The translations under genes were made by a program, and so were the position numbers. From NCBI RefSeq assembly GCF_000761545.1, contig NZ_JPMY01000036.1, positions 1-64,000 of the forward strand: a stretch of 64,000 nucleotides of DNA, given 5' to 3'. This DNA comes from Pseudomonas sp. ML96 (lineage in GTDB: Bacteria; Pseudomonadota; Gammaproteobacteria; Pseudomonadales; Pseudomonadaceae). Positions 17,720 to 27,777 of the stretch are shown in pieces. Positions within the stretch are counted from its first letter, which is position 1, and each line of letters begins with the position of its first letter. Below the pieces are notes generated by a model. The model had not been told where the DNA came from. It did not search any database and worked only from the letters and a program-made list of their open reading frames with translations.

Positions 17720-17962
17720 GGGGCGCGGCGCGCATATTGACAGGCCATCCAAAAGATGACCAGCAAGACAGAAAAGATAACCTGTTAATCCAGCAATAAC
17801 CGCGCCATAGCTGGATAACGCAGGTTTTATCGGGCCTGCAGCACATTCCCCCTTCCCTGCCCCAGCAAACTGCGCACCGGCTTGTGTCAGCGCGCCCCGC
17901 TTTGGCGCCGAACGTTACCTACGGCGTTACCGCATCCGGGAAATATCGAGCTTGCCCTACAG

Positions 17963-17994
17963 ACAAAAAAAGACCCCGGCTTGTGGCCGGGGTC
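17963..17994 (-). terminator. Rho-independent terminator after acsA
   Basis: A perfect 9-bp GC-rich stem (GACCCCGGC at 17972-17980 and GCCGGGGTC at 17986-17994) is followed on the minus strand by a run of about eight T. It lies 26 nt past the acsA stop codon. Confidence 0.95.
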
Positions 17995-18020
17995 CTGCAC
18001 TTGCCGCTAAGTCAGCCCGG

Positions 18021-19976
<1,956 letters not shown>

Positions 19977-20044
19977 GGATTACCTCGAGGGCGTTGTTTT
20001 TGTATGTGCCCTTTTGTATCCCCCGACTCCCAGTGGGGCCATTC

Positions 20045-20076
20045 GACCATGGTCTTACCGCTCTAAGACCATGGTC
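20045..20076. promoter_or_regulatory. Long inverted repeat upstream of acsA
   Basis: A perfect 13-bp inverted repeat (GACCATGGTCTTA, 6-nt spacer CCGCTC, TAAGACCATGGTC) whose arms each contain the palindrome GACCATGGTC. It is placed 69 nt upstream of the acsA ATG, as an operator would be. There is no T-run. The remaining part of the 19977-20290 gap holds only the phhR terminator. Confidence 0.6.
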
Positions 20077-20141
20077 TCAGACGCTGCCCGGCCCCGGATA
20101 TCGCGCGCAACCTGATCGAATCCCAGGGCTGATGCGCAGGC

Positions 20142-20169
20142 AAAAAAAAGGCGACCGAGAGAGGTCGCC
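20142..20169 (-). terminator. Rho-independent terminator after phhR
   Basis: GGCGACC (20150-20156) and GGTCGCC (20163-20169) form a perfect 7-bp stem followed on the minus strand by eight T. It lies about 120 nt past the phhR stop. Confidence 0.9.
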
Positions 20170-20290
20170 AGTAAGCTCATTCCGGGGAGGAATGTCAGAA
20201 ACGCAGTCCGACTCGCAGGATTCGGACATGACTCATTATGGTCCCGCTCCGCTGCTGCCGACATTGCACCAAAGTCGCATAAGCCGGCGC

Positions 20291-21844
20291 CTAGGACTCC
20301 TTACCCAAGCCATGCTGACGCAGCTTGTTGGCGATGGTGGTGTGCGAAACACCGAGGCGCTTGCCGAGCAGGCGGCTGCTCGGATGTTCGGCGTACAGAC
20401 GCTCCAATACCGCCTTCTCGAAGCGGCCGAGGATGGTGTCCAGGTCGCCCTCGGTGGAGAACTCGCCGAGCGGCTGCGGCGCGCCGTAATCCGGCAGGCG
20501 GATATGCTCAGCCTTCACCACGCCGCCGTCGCACAGCGACACGGCCTGGAACAGCACGTTCTCCAGCTGACGCACGTTGCCCGGCCAGTGGTAGTGCGCC
20601 ATGCGCTCGAAAGCTTGCGGCGCCAGCTTGGGCAGCGCGCAGCCGATCTGCCGGCTGGCCGAATCGAGGAAATGCTCGACCAGCGGCGCCAGACCATCCA
20701 GGCATTCGCGCAGCGGCGGAATATGCAGGCTGAGCACGTTCAAGCGGTGATAGAGATCCTGACGAAACTCGCCGCGGGCGCACAGTTCGGACAGGTCGAC
20801 CTGGGTGGCGCAGATCACCCGCACATCCAGGTACACCTCCTCGTCGCTGCCGACCCGGCGGAAGCAGCCGTCCTGCAGGAAACGCAGCAGCTTGGCCTGC
20901 AGGCGTGGGCTCATCTCACCGACACCATCGAGGAACAAGGTGCCGCCGGCCGTCAGCTCCAGCAGGCCGAGTTTGCCTTCCGGGCGCGCGCCTTCGAAAG
21001 CGCCTGGGCCGTAACCGAACAGCTCGGTCTCGGCCATGGATTCCGGCAACCCGGCGCAGTTCAGCGCCATGAACGGCGCCTGGCCGCGCGGGCTGGCCAG
21101 GTGGCAGGCGCGGGCCAGCAGCTCCTTGCCGGTGCCGGTTTCGCCCTCGATCAGCAGCGGTGCATCCAGCGGCGCCATGCGCCGCGCCTCGCGCACCACG
21201 GCGGCCATCACCTTGGAGCTCTGGAAGATCGAATCGAAGCCACGCAGTTCGTGCTTGCGCACGTTGTAGATGCGTTCGCCGACGCGGTCGGCGCGGTGCA
21301 AGGTGAGCACGGCGCCGGCCAGCGCCTCGTTCTCGTCGAACTCGGATTGCAGCGGGGCGATATCGGCGAGGAACACGTCGCCCTTCACTTTCACCCGCAG
21401 ACCGTTGATCCGCGCCTTGTTGGCACGCACCAGTTCGGGCAGGTCGAAGTCGTCGATGTAGCGCGACAGGGCCATCCCCGGCACCTCGTCGACGCGCACA
21501 CCGAGCAGCTGCGCGGCACTGCGGTTGGCGGCGACGATGCTGCCGCCCATGTCGATGGACAGCACCGGGAAATCCAGGGCGCCGAGCAGCGCATTGAGCT
21601 CCAGGTGCCGGCGCTCGCTGGGCATCAGGCCGACGCGCTTGACGCCGAACACCCCGGCGATGGCCTCCAGCTTCGGGCGCAGGGCCTGGAACTGCAGGTT
21701 GATCAGGTTCGGGCAGTACAGGTAGATGGCGTTGCCCTGCTCGCCGCCGACTTCGCCGCGGGCGACGTTGATGCCGTAATCGACCAGCAGGTTGAGGATG
21801 TCGCGCAGGATGCCGACGCGGTTCTGGCAGTGGACCTTGATTCG
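20291..21844 (-). CDS. phhR: TyrR-type regulator of aromatic amino acid catabolism PhhR
   Basis: PhhR responds to phenylalanine and tyrosine and activates phh genes and tyrosine degradation. Domains in order: ACT-like N-terminus (MRIKVHCQNRVGIL onward), PAS (about 80-190), AAA+ domain with Walker A GETGTGKE, and a C-terminal Fis-type helix-turn-helix (LGKRLGVSHTTIANKLRQHG). The sigma-54 contact motif GAFTGA is replaced by GAFEGA, as expected for TyrR-like proteins that act with sigma-70. Start is a GTG at 21844, chosen because the family begins at (M)RIKVHC; the frame is open 57 nt further. Length 517 residues. It is divergent from phhA. Confidence 0.95.
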   Translation of the reverse strand, partial: RIKVHCQNRVGILRDILNLLVDYGINVARGEVGGEQGNAIYLYCPNLINLQFQALRPKLEAIAGVFGVKRVGLMPSERRHLELNALLGALDFPVLSIDMGGSIVAANRSAAQLLGVRVDEVPGMALSRYIDDFDLPELVRANKARINGLRVKVKGDVFLADIAPLQSEFDENEALAGAVLTLHRADRVGERIYNVRKHELRGFDSIFQSSKVMAAVVREARRMAPLDAPLLIEGETGTGKELLARACHLASPRGQAPFMALNCAGLPESMAETELFGYGPGAFEGARPEGKLGLLELTAGGTLFLDGVGEMSPRLQAKLLRFLQDGCFRRVGSDEEVYLDVRVICATQVDLSELCARGEFRQDLYHRLNVLSLHIPPLRECLDGLAPLVEHFLDSASRQIGCALPKLAPQAFERMAHYHWPGNVRQLENVLFQAVSLCDGGVVKAEHIRLPDYGAPQPLGEFSTEGDLDTILGRFEKAVLERLYAEHPSSRLLGKRLGVSHTTIANKLRQHGLGKES

Positions 21845-21979
21845 CACGGTAATCGACCCTGATGTTGTTATTGGCGCGGGTCGCGGCCGTTTTTTTCGCA
21901 AGGCGGCCGCTAATTTCCGTCAAGAATATGTGACATTTTCGAATTACGACAAGACTGACCCTGGCCGCATGCGCCAACT

Positions 21980-21997
21980 CGTAATCAATTCTTTACA
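21980..21997. promoter_or_regulatory. Candidate PhhR box between phhR and phhA
   Basis: CGTAATCAATTCTTTACA resembles the TyrR/PhhR box TGTAAA-N6-TTTACA (right arm perfect, left arm partial). It lies 110 nt upstream of phhA and 136 nt upstream of phhR in their shared control region. I saw no convincing sigma-54 promoter here. Confidence 0.5.
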
Positions 21998-22106
21998 ACC
22001 TGCAGCCCCATAACCGCACCATTACCCACCTTCGCCTGCTGCCTCGCCCGTCGACTCGCGGTATTGCTTGATCCATACAACAACACTCCCACGAGGAGGC
22101 GAGGCG

Positions 22107-22892
22107 ATGAAAACCACGCAGTACGTGGCCCGGCAACCGGACGAAGATGGCTTTATCCACTATTCGGACACCGAGCATCAGGTGTGGCACACCCTGATCA
22201 CCCGGCAGATGAAGGTGCTCGAAGGCCGCGCCTGCCAGGAGTACCTCGACGGCCTCGAACGCCTCGCCCTGCCCTTCGAGCGCATCCCGCAGCTCGGCGA
22301 GATCAACCGGGTACTCGGCGCCAGCACCGGCTGGCAAGTCGCCCGGGTACCGGCACTGATCCCCTTCCAGACCTTCTTCGAGCTGCTCGCCAGCAAACGC
22401 TTCCCGGTGGCCACCTTCATCCGCACCCCGGAAGAGCTGGACTACCTGCAGGAGCCGGACATCTTCCACGAGATATTCGGCCACTGCCCGCTGCTGACCA
22501 ACCCCTGGTTCGCCGAGTTCACCCACACCTACGGCAAGCTCGGCCTGGCTGCGAGCAAGGAGCAGCGCGTGTACCTGGCGCGGCTGTACTGGATGACCAT
22601 CGAGTTCGGCCTGGTCGACACGCCCCAGGGCCGGCGCATCTATGGCGGCGGCATCCTCTCCTCGCCCAAGGAGACGGTCTACAGCTTGTCCAACGAGCCC
22701 GAGCACCAGGTGTTCGACCCGCTTGAAGCGATGCGCACGCCGTATCGCATCGACATACTGCAACCGCTGTACTTCGTGCTGCCGGACCTCAAGCGCCTGT
22801 TCGATCTGGCCCATCAGGACATCATGGGCCTGGTGCAGCAGGCCACGGCGCTCGGCCTGCACGCGCCGAAGTTTCCGCCCAAGGCGGCGTAG
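22107..22892 (+). CDS. phhA: Phenylalanine 4-monooxygenase
   Basis: PhhA hydroxylates phenylalanine to tyrosine using tetrahydropterin and non-heme iron. The iron ligands lie in FHEIFGHCPLL (HxxxxH) with a downstream glutamate. The start MKTTQYVARQPDEDG is preceded by GAGGAGGCGAGG, a good ribosome-binding site; an upstream ATG at 22068 would add 13 unlikely residues. At 261 residues it is typical of the bacterial monomeric enzyme. phhB follows after 86 nt that contain a palindromic repeat. Confidence 0.98.
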   Translation: MKTTQYVARQPDEDGFIHYSDTEHQVWHTLITRQMKVLEGRACQEYLDGLERLALPFERIPQLGEINRVLGASTGWQVARVPALIPFQTFFELLASKRFPVATFIRTPEELDYLQEPDIFHEIFGHCPLLTNPWFAEFTHTYGKLGLAASKEQRVYLARLYWMTIEFGLVDTPQGRRIYGGGILSSPKETVYSLSNEPEHQVFDPLEAMRTPYRIDILQPLYFVLPDLKRLFDLAHQDIMGLVQQATALGLHAPKFPPKAA

Positions 22893-22916
22893 CAAGCACC
22901 GCGCGCCAAATTCTCT

Positions 22917-22957
22917 TGGTGGACAACCCCGCTGGGCGTTGTCCACCCTACGAACAT
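22917..22957. repeat. Palindromic repeat between phhA and phhB
   Basis: GGTGGACAAC (22919-22928) and GTTGTCCACC (22939-22948) form a perfect 10-bp stem around a short GC-rich loop, followed by CTACGAAC. The sequence resembles short mobile palindromes common between Pseudomonas genes. It is inside the phhA-phhB unit and could affect mRNA stability. Confidence 0.6.
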
Positions 22958-22978
22958 TCCCGACTTCAGGAGCACCTC

Positions 22979-23332
22979 ATGTCCCTCGCCCAAGCCCAAT
23001 GCGAAGCCTGCCGCGCCGATGCGCCACACGTCTCGGACGAGGAGCTGGCCAGCCTGATCCGCGAGATTCCTGACTGGAACATCGAGACCCGCGATGGCCA
23101 CATGGAGCTGGAACGGGTCTACCTGTTCAAGAACTTCCGCCACGCCCTGGCCTTCACCAACGCGGTGGGCGCCATCGCCGAGGAAGTCGGCCACCACCCC
23201 GACCTGCTGACCCAGTGGGGCAAGGTCACCGTGACCTGGTGGAGCCACGAGATGAAGGGCCTGCACCGCAACGACTTCATCATGGCCGCGCGCACCGATG
23301 TGCTGGCGGCCAGCGCCGAAGGGCGCAAGTAA
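22979..23332 (+). CDS. phhB: Pterin-4a-carbinolamine dehydratase
   Basis: PhhB regenerates the pterin cofactor after phenylalanine hydroxylation. The 117-residue protein has the signature EEVGHHPDLLTQWGKVTVTWWSHE with the catalytic His pair (GHHP). ATG 22979 follows AGGAGCACCTC and begins MSLAQAQCEACRAD; an upstream in-frame ATG lies inside the palindromic repeat and is unlikely. The aromatic aminotransferase phhC found next in P. aeruginosa is not here. Confidence 0.97.
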   Translation: MSLAQAQCEACRADAPHVSDEELASLIREIPDWNIETRDGHMELERVYLFKNFRHALAFTNAVGAIAEEVGHHPDLLTQWGKVTVTWWSHEMKGLHRNDFIMAARTDVLAASAEGRK

Positions 23333-23343
23333 TCCAGCGCAAA

Positions 23344-23373
23344 TGAAAACGCCGCCCGAGGGCGGCGTTTTCA
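23344..23373. terminator. Bidirectional terminator between phhB and the selD operon
   Basis: TGAAAACGCCGCC and GGCGGCGTTTTCA form a perfect 13-bp stem with a CGAG loop. A-rich and T-rich arms make it usable from both directions, ending the convergent phhAB and selD-mnmH transcripts. Confidence 0.9.
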
Positions 23374-23386
23374 TGGGCAACCAGGA

Positions 23387-23743
23387 TCAGTCGAGCTGGT
23401 CGTCGCGGATCAATACATAGCTGGTATCGGCGCGGTCATAGACGTAATACATCTCCACCTGCAGGCCACGCACCACGGCCACGTAGTCGCCCGGCTCGGC
23501 GACGAAATGCTGGCCGCTGTCGGCCTTGGCCTCGCACTCGATAAGGGCGGTGACGAACAGCGCCGGATCGCTGTCGTCGAAGTAGTCCTCGCGCTCGGCG
23601 GCGTCCCACTCGCCCGGCGCCTCGAAGGCCCCCTCGATGACGATGCGAGCATCGCCCAGCTCCAGCTCCTCGGCATCCGGGTCATTCTCGTCCGGGCGGT
23701 AGACGGTGCAGTCCAGCACGTCCGGGTGGTTTTTCAGGCTCAT
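23387..23743 (-). CDS. Conserved protein of unknown function in the selD-mnmH operon
   Basis: A 118-residue acidic soluble protein beginning MSLKNHPDVLDCTVYRPDEND. It has no signal peptide, membrane segment or motif that I recognise. Its ATG overlaps the mnmH stop by 4 nt (ATGA), so it is translationally coupled to the selenium genes, and a terminator follows. Coupling suggests a role linked to tRNA selenation or to stress of that pathway, but this is only context. Confidence 0.85.
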   Translation of the reverse strand: MSLKNHPDVLDCTVYRPDENDPDAEELELGDARIVIEGAFEAPGEWDAAEREDYFDDSDPALFVTALIECEAKADSGQHFVAEPGDYVAVVRGLQVEMYYVYDRADTSYVLIRDDQLD

Positions 23744-24846
23744 GCTTGGCTCCGTGATTTGCGGTCTTGCAGATAGGCCAGCACGGCATCGTGCTCGCCG
23801 GCGAATTCAATGCGCGCGGACTTGCTCTCGCGCTGGTAGACGTACATCGGGTCGTAGTACTCGCGGAGCAGCCCCTCGATCCAGCCACGGTGCGTGTCCA
23901 CCAAGCCGTCGCGCTGCTGCTCGTCCAGCGCCTGCTGCAGGATGGCACGCAGGCGCTGGTAGCGCTCGCCACCCAGGCGTTTCTGGATATTGTCCATGCT
24001 CTGCAACATGCGCTGGGCGAACAGGGCGAAGCCGCTCTCCTCGCCATGCTCGCGAACGAACTCGGCGGCCAGGTCGATTACGTAGTCCTTGAGGATGCGC
24101 TCGACGCGACCCTCGACGCTATCCTCCAGCCACACCATGGGGTGCTGCTGCATGCCCTGGTGCAGCGCCAGTGGCAGCGAGCAGGTGCCGATCAGACGGC
24201 TCTCGTCCTCCAGCACGAACTGCTGCTGACCAGCCGCGCGACGCTTGAGCAGGTCGACGGCCAGGCGGTTCTCGAAGTCGATCTGCGACGGCTGGCCGGT
24301 AGCGCGCTTGCCGAAGCTGGAGCCGCGATGATTGGCATGGCCTTCGAGATCGACGCTATTGCGGAGCTGCGCCACCACCTCGGTCTTGCCGGTGCCGGTC
24401 ATGCCGCCCACCACCACGAAATCGCACTCGGCAACGGCGCTGTCCAGCGTCTCGATCAGGAAGGTACGCATGGCCTTGTAGCCGCCGATCACCCGCGGAT
24501 ACTCGACCCCGGCTTCCTTCAGCCACTGCTGGACGATCTGCGAGCGCAGGCCGCCGCGGAAGCAGTACAGGTAACCCTCGGGGTGAGCCTTGGCGAAGGC
24601 CGCCCAGGCCTCGATGCGCGCCGCCTTGATCTTGCCGGAGACCAGCTGGTGGCCCAGTTCGATGGCAGCCTGCTGGCCGTGCTGCTTGTAGCAGGTGCCG
24701 ACCTTCTGCCGTTCGATGTCGGTCATCAGCGGCAGGCTGACCGTGTGCGGGAAGGCGCCCTTGGTGAATTCCACCGGGGCGCGCATATCCATCATCGGCA
24801 AGTCGCCCAGGAAGATTTCGCGGTAGTCGGCGGTGTTGTCGCGCAT
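23740..24846 (-). CDS. mnmH: tRNA 2-selenouridine synthase
   Basis: MnmH (SelU/YbbB) converts 2-thiouridine at the wobble position of Lys, Glu and Gln tRNAs to 2-selenouridine through a geranylated intermediate, using selenophosphate. The rhodanese-like domain has its catalytic Cys at residue 95 (YLYCFRGG) and is followed by a P-loop (GMTGTGKT, residues 148-155). Starting at MRDNTADYREIFLGD gives 368 residues, normal for the family, and overlaps the selD stop (TGATG). The frame stays open upstream within selD, but that is not native. Confidence 0.97.
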   Translation of the reverse strand: MRDNTADYREIFLGDLPMMDMRAPVEFTKGAFPHTVSLPLMTDIERQKVGTCYKQHGQQAAIELGHQLVSGKIKAARIEAWAAFAKAHPEGYLYCFRGGLRSQIVQQWLKEAGVEYPRVIGGYKAMRTFLIETLDSAVAECDFVVVGGMTGTGKTEVVAQLRNSVDLEGHANHRGSSFGKRATGQPSQIDFENRLAVDLLKRRAAGQQQFVLEDESRLIGTCSLPLALHQGMQQHPMVWLEDSVEGRVERILKDYVIDLAAEFVREHGEESGFALFAQRMLQSMDNIQKRLGGERYQRLRAILQQALDEQQRDGLVDTHRGWIEGLLREYYDPMYVYQRESKSARIEFAGEHDAVLAYLQDRKSRSQA

Positions 24847-25880
24847 CACAGCACCTCTACCGCGTGGCTCTGTCGCTCGACCAGTTGGCCGATGGCAGAC
24901 AGCTGCAAGCCCAGCTCGGCCGCCACGGCGAGGAACTCGGCCTCGCCCTCCGGCGCCACGGCCACCAGCAGGCCGCCACTGGTCTGCGGGTCGCACAGCA
25001 GGTGCTGCTGCTCCTCGGAGATCGGCGCAATCTTCTCGCCGTAGCTGTCGAAGTTGCGCAGGGTGCCACCGGGCACGCAGCCCTCGGCCAGGTAGTGCTC
25101 GACACCCGGCAGGCGCGGCACGCTGGCGTACACCAGCTGGGCGGTCAGGCCGGCGCCATCGGCCATCTCCACCAGATGACCGAGCAGGCCGAATCCGGTG
25201 ACGTCGGTCATCGCCTGCACACCGGCCAGCTTGCCAAAGCGCGCGCCGGGCTTGTTCAGGGTGCACATCCAGTCGCGCGCCAGGCCCACGTCCTGCTCGC
25301 GCAGCTTGGCCTTCTTCTCGGCGGTGGTGAGGATGCCGATGCCCAGCGGCTTGGTCAGGTACAGCTTGCAGCCGGCCGTGGCAGTGTCGTTGCGCTTCAT
25401 GTGCTTCTTCTCGACCACGCCGGTCACGGCCAGGCCGAAGATCGGCTCCGGCGCATCGATCGAGTGGCCGCCGGCCAGCGGGATGCCAGCGGCGTCACAC
25501 ACCGCACGGCCGCCACGGATCACCTCGCGGGCCACCTCGGCCGGCAGCAGATTAACCGGCCAGCCGAGGATGGCGATGGCCATCAACGGATCACCGCCCA
25601 TGGCGTAGATATCGCTGATCGCGTTGGTCGCGGCGATGCGGCCGAAGTCGAAGGGATCGTCGACGATGGGCATGAAGAAGTCGGTGGTGGAGACCACGCC
25701 ACGCTCCTCGTCCAGGGCATAGACCGCCGCATCGTCCTTGGAGGCGTTGCCGACCCACAGCTTGGGGTCGAGATTCTGCGCGCCGCTGCCAGCCAGGATC
25801 ACCTCCAGCACCTTGGGGGAAATCTTGCAGCCGCAACCGGCGCCGTGGCTGTACTGGGTCAAACGGATCGGCTCGCTCAT
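24846..25880 (-). CDS. selD: Selenide, water dikinase (selenophosphate synthase)
   Basis: SelD makes selenophosphate from selenide and ATP, the donor for MnmH next door. The 344-residue protein has the glycine-rich N-terminus GAGCGCKISP with catalytic Cys16 and Lys19; the catalytic residue is cysteine, not selenocysteine. Downstream metal- and ATP-binding segments include TTDFFMPIVDDPFDFG. The ATG at 25880 gives MSEPIRLTQYSHG; an upstream start would add six residues. No selA, selB or selC is in the window. Confidence 0.97.
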   Translation of the reverse strand: MSEPIRLTQYSHGAGCGCKISPKVLEVILAGSGAQNLDPKLWVGNASKDDAAVYALDEERGVVSTTDFFMPIVDDPFDFGRIAATNAISDIYAMGGDPLMAIAILGWPVNLLPAEVAREVIRGGRAVCDAAGIPLAGGHSIDAPEPIFGLAVTGVVEKKHMKRNDTATAGCKLYLTKPLGIGILTTAEKKAKLREQDVGLARDWMCTLNKPGARFGKLAGVQAMTDVTGFGLLGHLVEMADGAGLTAQLVYASVPRLPGVEHYLAEGCVPGGTLRNFDSYGEKIAPISEEQQHLLCDPQTSGGLLVAVAPEGEAEFLAVAAELGLQLSAIGQLVERQSHAVEVL

Positions 25881-25952
25881 CGGCAACGCTCTCGGCAAAT
25901 CGGAAAACAGGCCGCGGATTCTAGCAAAGCTGTTCTTTGCCCCGGTCGCTCA

Positions 25953-25958
25953 TATAAT
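25953..25958 (+). promoter_or_regulatory. Candidate -10 element for the phosphonate-type importer
   Basis: A TATAAT hexamer on the plus strand, 174 nt upstream of the binding-protein gene. No convincing -35 is seen, and the long leader (25985-26100) is GC-rich with several self-complementary segments. Confidence 0.35.
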
Positions 25959-26131
25959 CGCGCGCTTTCAACTTTACTCATGGGGCGCGCGAGCGGCTGA
26001 AGGGCTAGGCGCCCGGAGCGGAGCAACCGGAGTGGGCTGTAGCCCATGAGGATTGCGAGCACCGCGCAACGCAGCCATTCTGTCGCGCAGCCGTCCCCAA
26101 GCCTTTTCCGCTATTGAACCGGAGAATCCTT

Positions 26132-26983
26132 ATGCTCAAGCGCATCCTGGCCCTGACCGCCGGCCTGACCCTGTCCCTGTCCGCCCTGACCAGCCACGCC
26201 GCCGACGTGCTCAAGGTCAGCGCCATCCCCGACGAGGCCCCCACCGAGCTGCTGCGCAAGTTCAAGCCGCTGGGCGAGTATCTGGAGCAGCAACTCGGCA
26301 TGAAGGTCGAGTTCGTCCCGGTGGCCGACTACCCGGCAGTGGTCGAGGCCCTGGCCACCGACCGCCTGGACATGGCCTGGCTGGGCGGCTTCACCTTCGT
26401 CCAGGTGCGCCTGAAGACCGGCAACGCCATCCCGCTGGTACAGCGCGAGCAGGATGCCCAGTTCACCAGCAAGTTCATCACCGCCAACCCGGACGTGAAG
26501 TCGCTGGCCGACCTCAAGGGCAAGACCTTCGCCTTCGGCTCCATCTCCTCCACCTCCGGCAGCCTGATGCCGCGCTACTTCATGCTCAAGGACGGCATCA
26601 AGCCGGAAAGCTACTTCAGCCGCATCGGCTACTCCGGCGCGCATGACGCCACTGCTGCCTGGGTGCAGGCCGGCAAGGTCGACGGCGGCGTGCTCAATGC
26701 CAGCGTGTGGGACAAGCTGGTCGCCGCCGGCAAGGTCGACACCAACAAGGTCAAGGTCTTCGCCACCACCCCGGCCTACTACGACTACAACTGGACCGTG
26801 CGTGGCACCCTCGACCCGGTCCTGGCCGAGAAGATCAAAAAGGCCTTCCTCGCCCTCGATCCGGCCAACCCGCAGCACAAGGCGATTCTCGACCTGCAGG
26901 CCGCCAGCCGCTTTATCGAGACCAAGCCGGAGAACTACAAGGGCATCGAGGACGCCGCCCGCGCCGCCGACCTGCTGAAATGA
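26132..26983 (+). CDS. Phosphonate/phosphite-type ABC importer, substrate-binding protein
   Basis: A periplasmic binding protein of the PhnD/PtxB family. It has a Sec signal peptide (MLKRILALTAGLTLSLSALTSHA, mature from ADVLKVSA) followed by a phosphonate-family fold: IPDEAPTELLRKF, LATDRLDMAWLGGF and GSISSTSGSLMPRYFM, the last being the Ser/Thr-rich loop that in relatives binds a phosph(on)ate group. ATG 26132 follows GGAGAATCCTT; an upstream start is less likely. Length 283 residues. The gene overlaps the ATPase gene (ATGA). The true ligand cannot be told from sequence: phosphite, phosphonate or phosphate are all possible. Confidence 0.88.
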   Translation: MLKRILALTAGLTLSLSALTSHAADVLKVSAIPDEAPTELLRKFKPLGEYLEQQLGMKVEFVPVADYPAVVEALATDRLDMAWLGGFTFVQVRLKTGNAIPLVQREQDAQFTSKFITANPDVKSLADLKGKTFAFGSISSTSGSLMPRYFMLKDGIKPESYFSRIGYSGAHDATAAWVQAGKVDGGVLNASVWDKLVAAGKVDTNKVKVFATTPAYYDYNWTVRGTLDPVLAEKIKKAFLALDPANPQHKAILDLQAASRFIETKPENYKGIEDAARAADLLK

Positions 26984-27777
26984 GCCTGCGCCTCACCGGC
27001 GCGGCCCTGCAGCACGGCAACGGAGTCCACGCCGTGCGCGGCGTGGACCTGGTCATCGCCAGCGGCGAACGGGTCGCCATCATCGGCCCGTCCGGCGCCG
27101 GCAAGTCCAGCCTGCTCAACCTGCTCGCCGCCGCCCTGCGTCCCTCTGCCGGCACGGTCGAGCTGCTTGGCGCGCAGCCCTGGCAACTCTCCGCCGGCGC
27201 GCGCCAGCGCCTGCGTACGCGCATCGGCCTGATCCACCAGGCACCACCATTGCCACCGCGGCAGCGGGTGGTCACCGCCGTGCTGGCCGGCAAGCTCGGC
27301 CAGTGGGGGCTGGGCAAGAGCCTGCTCAACCTGCTGCACCCCGTCGATGTTCCCGGCGCCAGGGAAGTGCTCGCCCGCCTGGACCTGACCGACAAGCTGT
27401 TCGCCCAGTGCCAGCAGCTCTCTGGTGGCCAGCTGCAGCGTGTCGGCATCGCCCGCGCGCTATACCAGGCTCCCGAGCTGCTGCTGGCCGACGAGCCGGT
27501 GTCGGCCATGGACCCGGTACTGGCCGACCACACCCTGAGCGTACTCTGCCGGCATGCCGAGGCCCATAGCGTGACCCTGGTCGCCAGCCTGCATGCGGTG
27601 GACCTGGCCCTGGCGCACTTCCCGCGCATCGTCGGGGTGCGCGACGGCCTGATCGCTTTCGATCGTCCGGCCGGCGAAGTCACCCAGGACTTGCTCGACG
27701 CTCTCTATGCCAACGAGCAGTTGGTCTCGCCGCAGGCGCCGGCGGTGACGCTGACCCTGCAGATCCCACGATGCTGA
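26980..27777 (+). CDS. Phosphonate/phosphite-type ABC importer, ATPase
   Basis: A 265-residue PhnC-like ATPase. Walker A is GPSGAGKS (36-43), the signature is LSGGQLQRVGIARAL, Walker B is LLLADEPVSAMDP and the switch histidine lies in VASLHAVDLAL. It overlaps the upstream binding-protein gene by 4 nt and the first permease gene by 7 nt, so the four genes form one tight operon. Confidence 0.9.
   Translation: MSLRLTGAALQHGNGVHAVRGVDLVIASGERVAIIGPSGAGKSSLLNLLAAALRPSAGTVELLGAQPWQLSAGARQRLRTRIGLIHQAPPLPPRQRVVTAVLAGKLGQWGLGKSLLNLLHPVDVPGAREVLARLDLTDKLFAQCQQLSGGQLQRVGIARALYQAPELLLADEPVSAMDPVLADHTLSVLCRHAEAHSVTLVASLHAVDLALAHFPRIVGVRDGLIAFDRPAGEVTQDLLDALYANEQLVSPQAPAVTLTLQIPRC

Noticed and set aside
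21845..21901. Longer phhR start 19 codons upstream
   Set aside because: The added residues are Arg/Pro-rich and absent from the family; the GTG at 21844 gives the conserved RIKVHC start.
22000..22106. Sigma-54 promoter for phhA
   Set aside because: No TGGC-N8-TTGC pair with correct spacing was found; PhhR lacks GAFTGA, consistent with sigma-70 use.
24846..25880. Possible selenocysteine in SelD
   Set aside because: The active-site codon encodes Cys16 in GAGCGCK; no in-frame TGA is read through.
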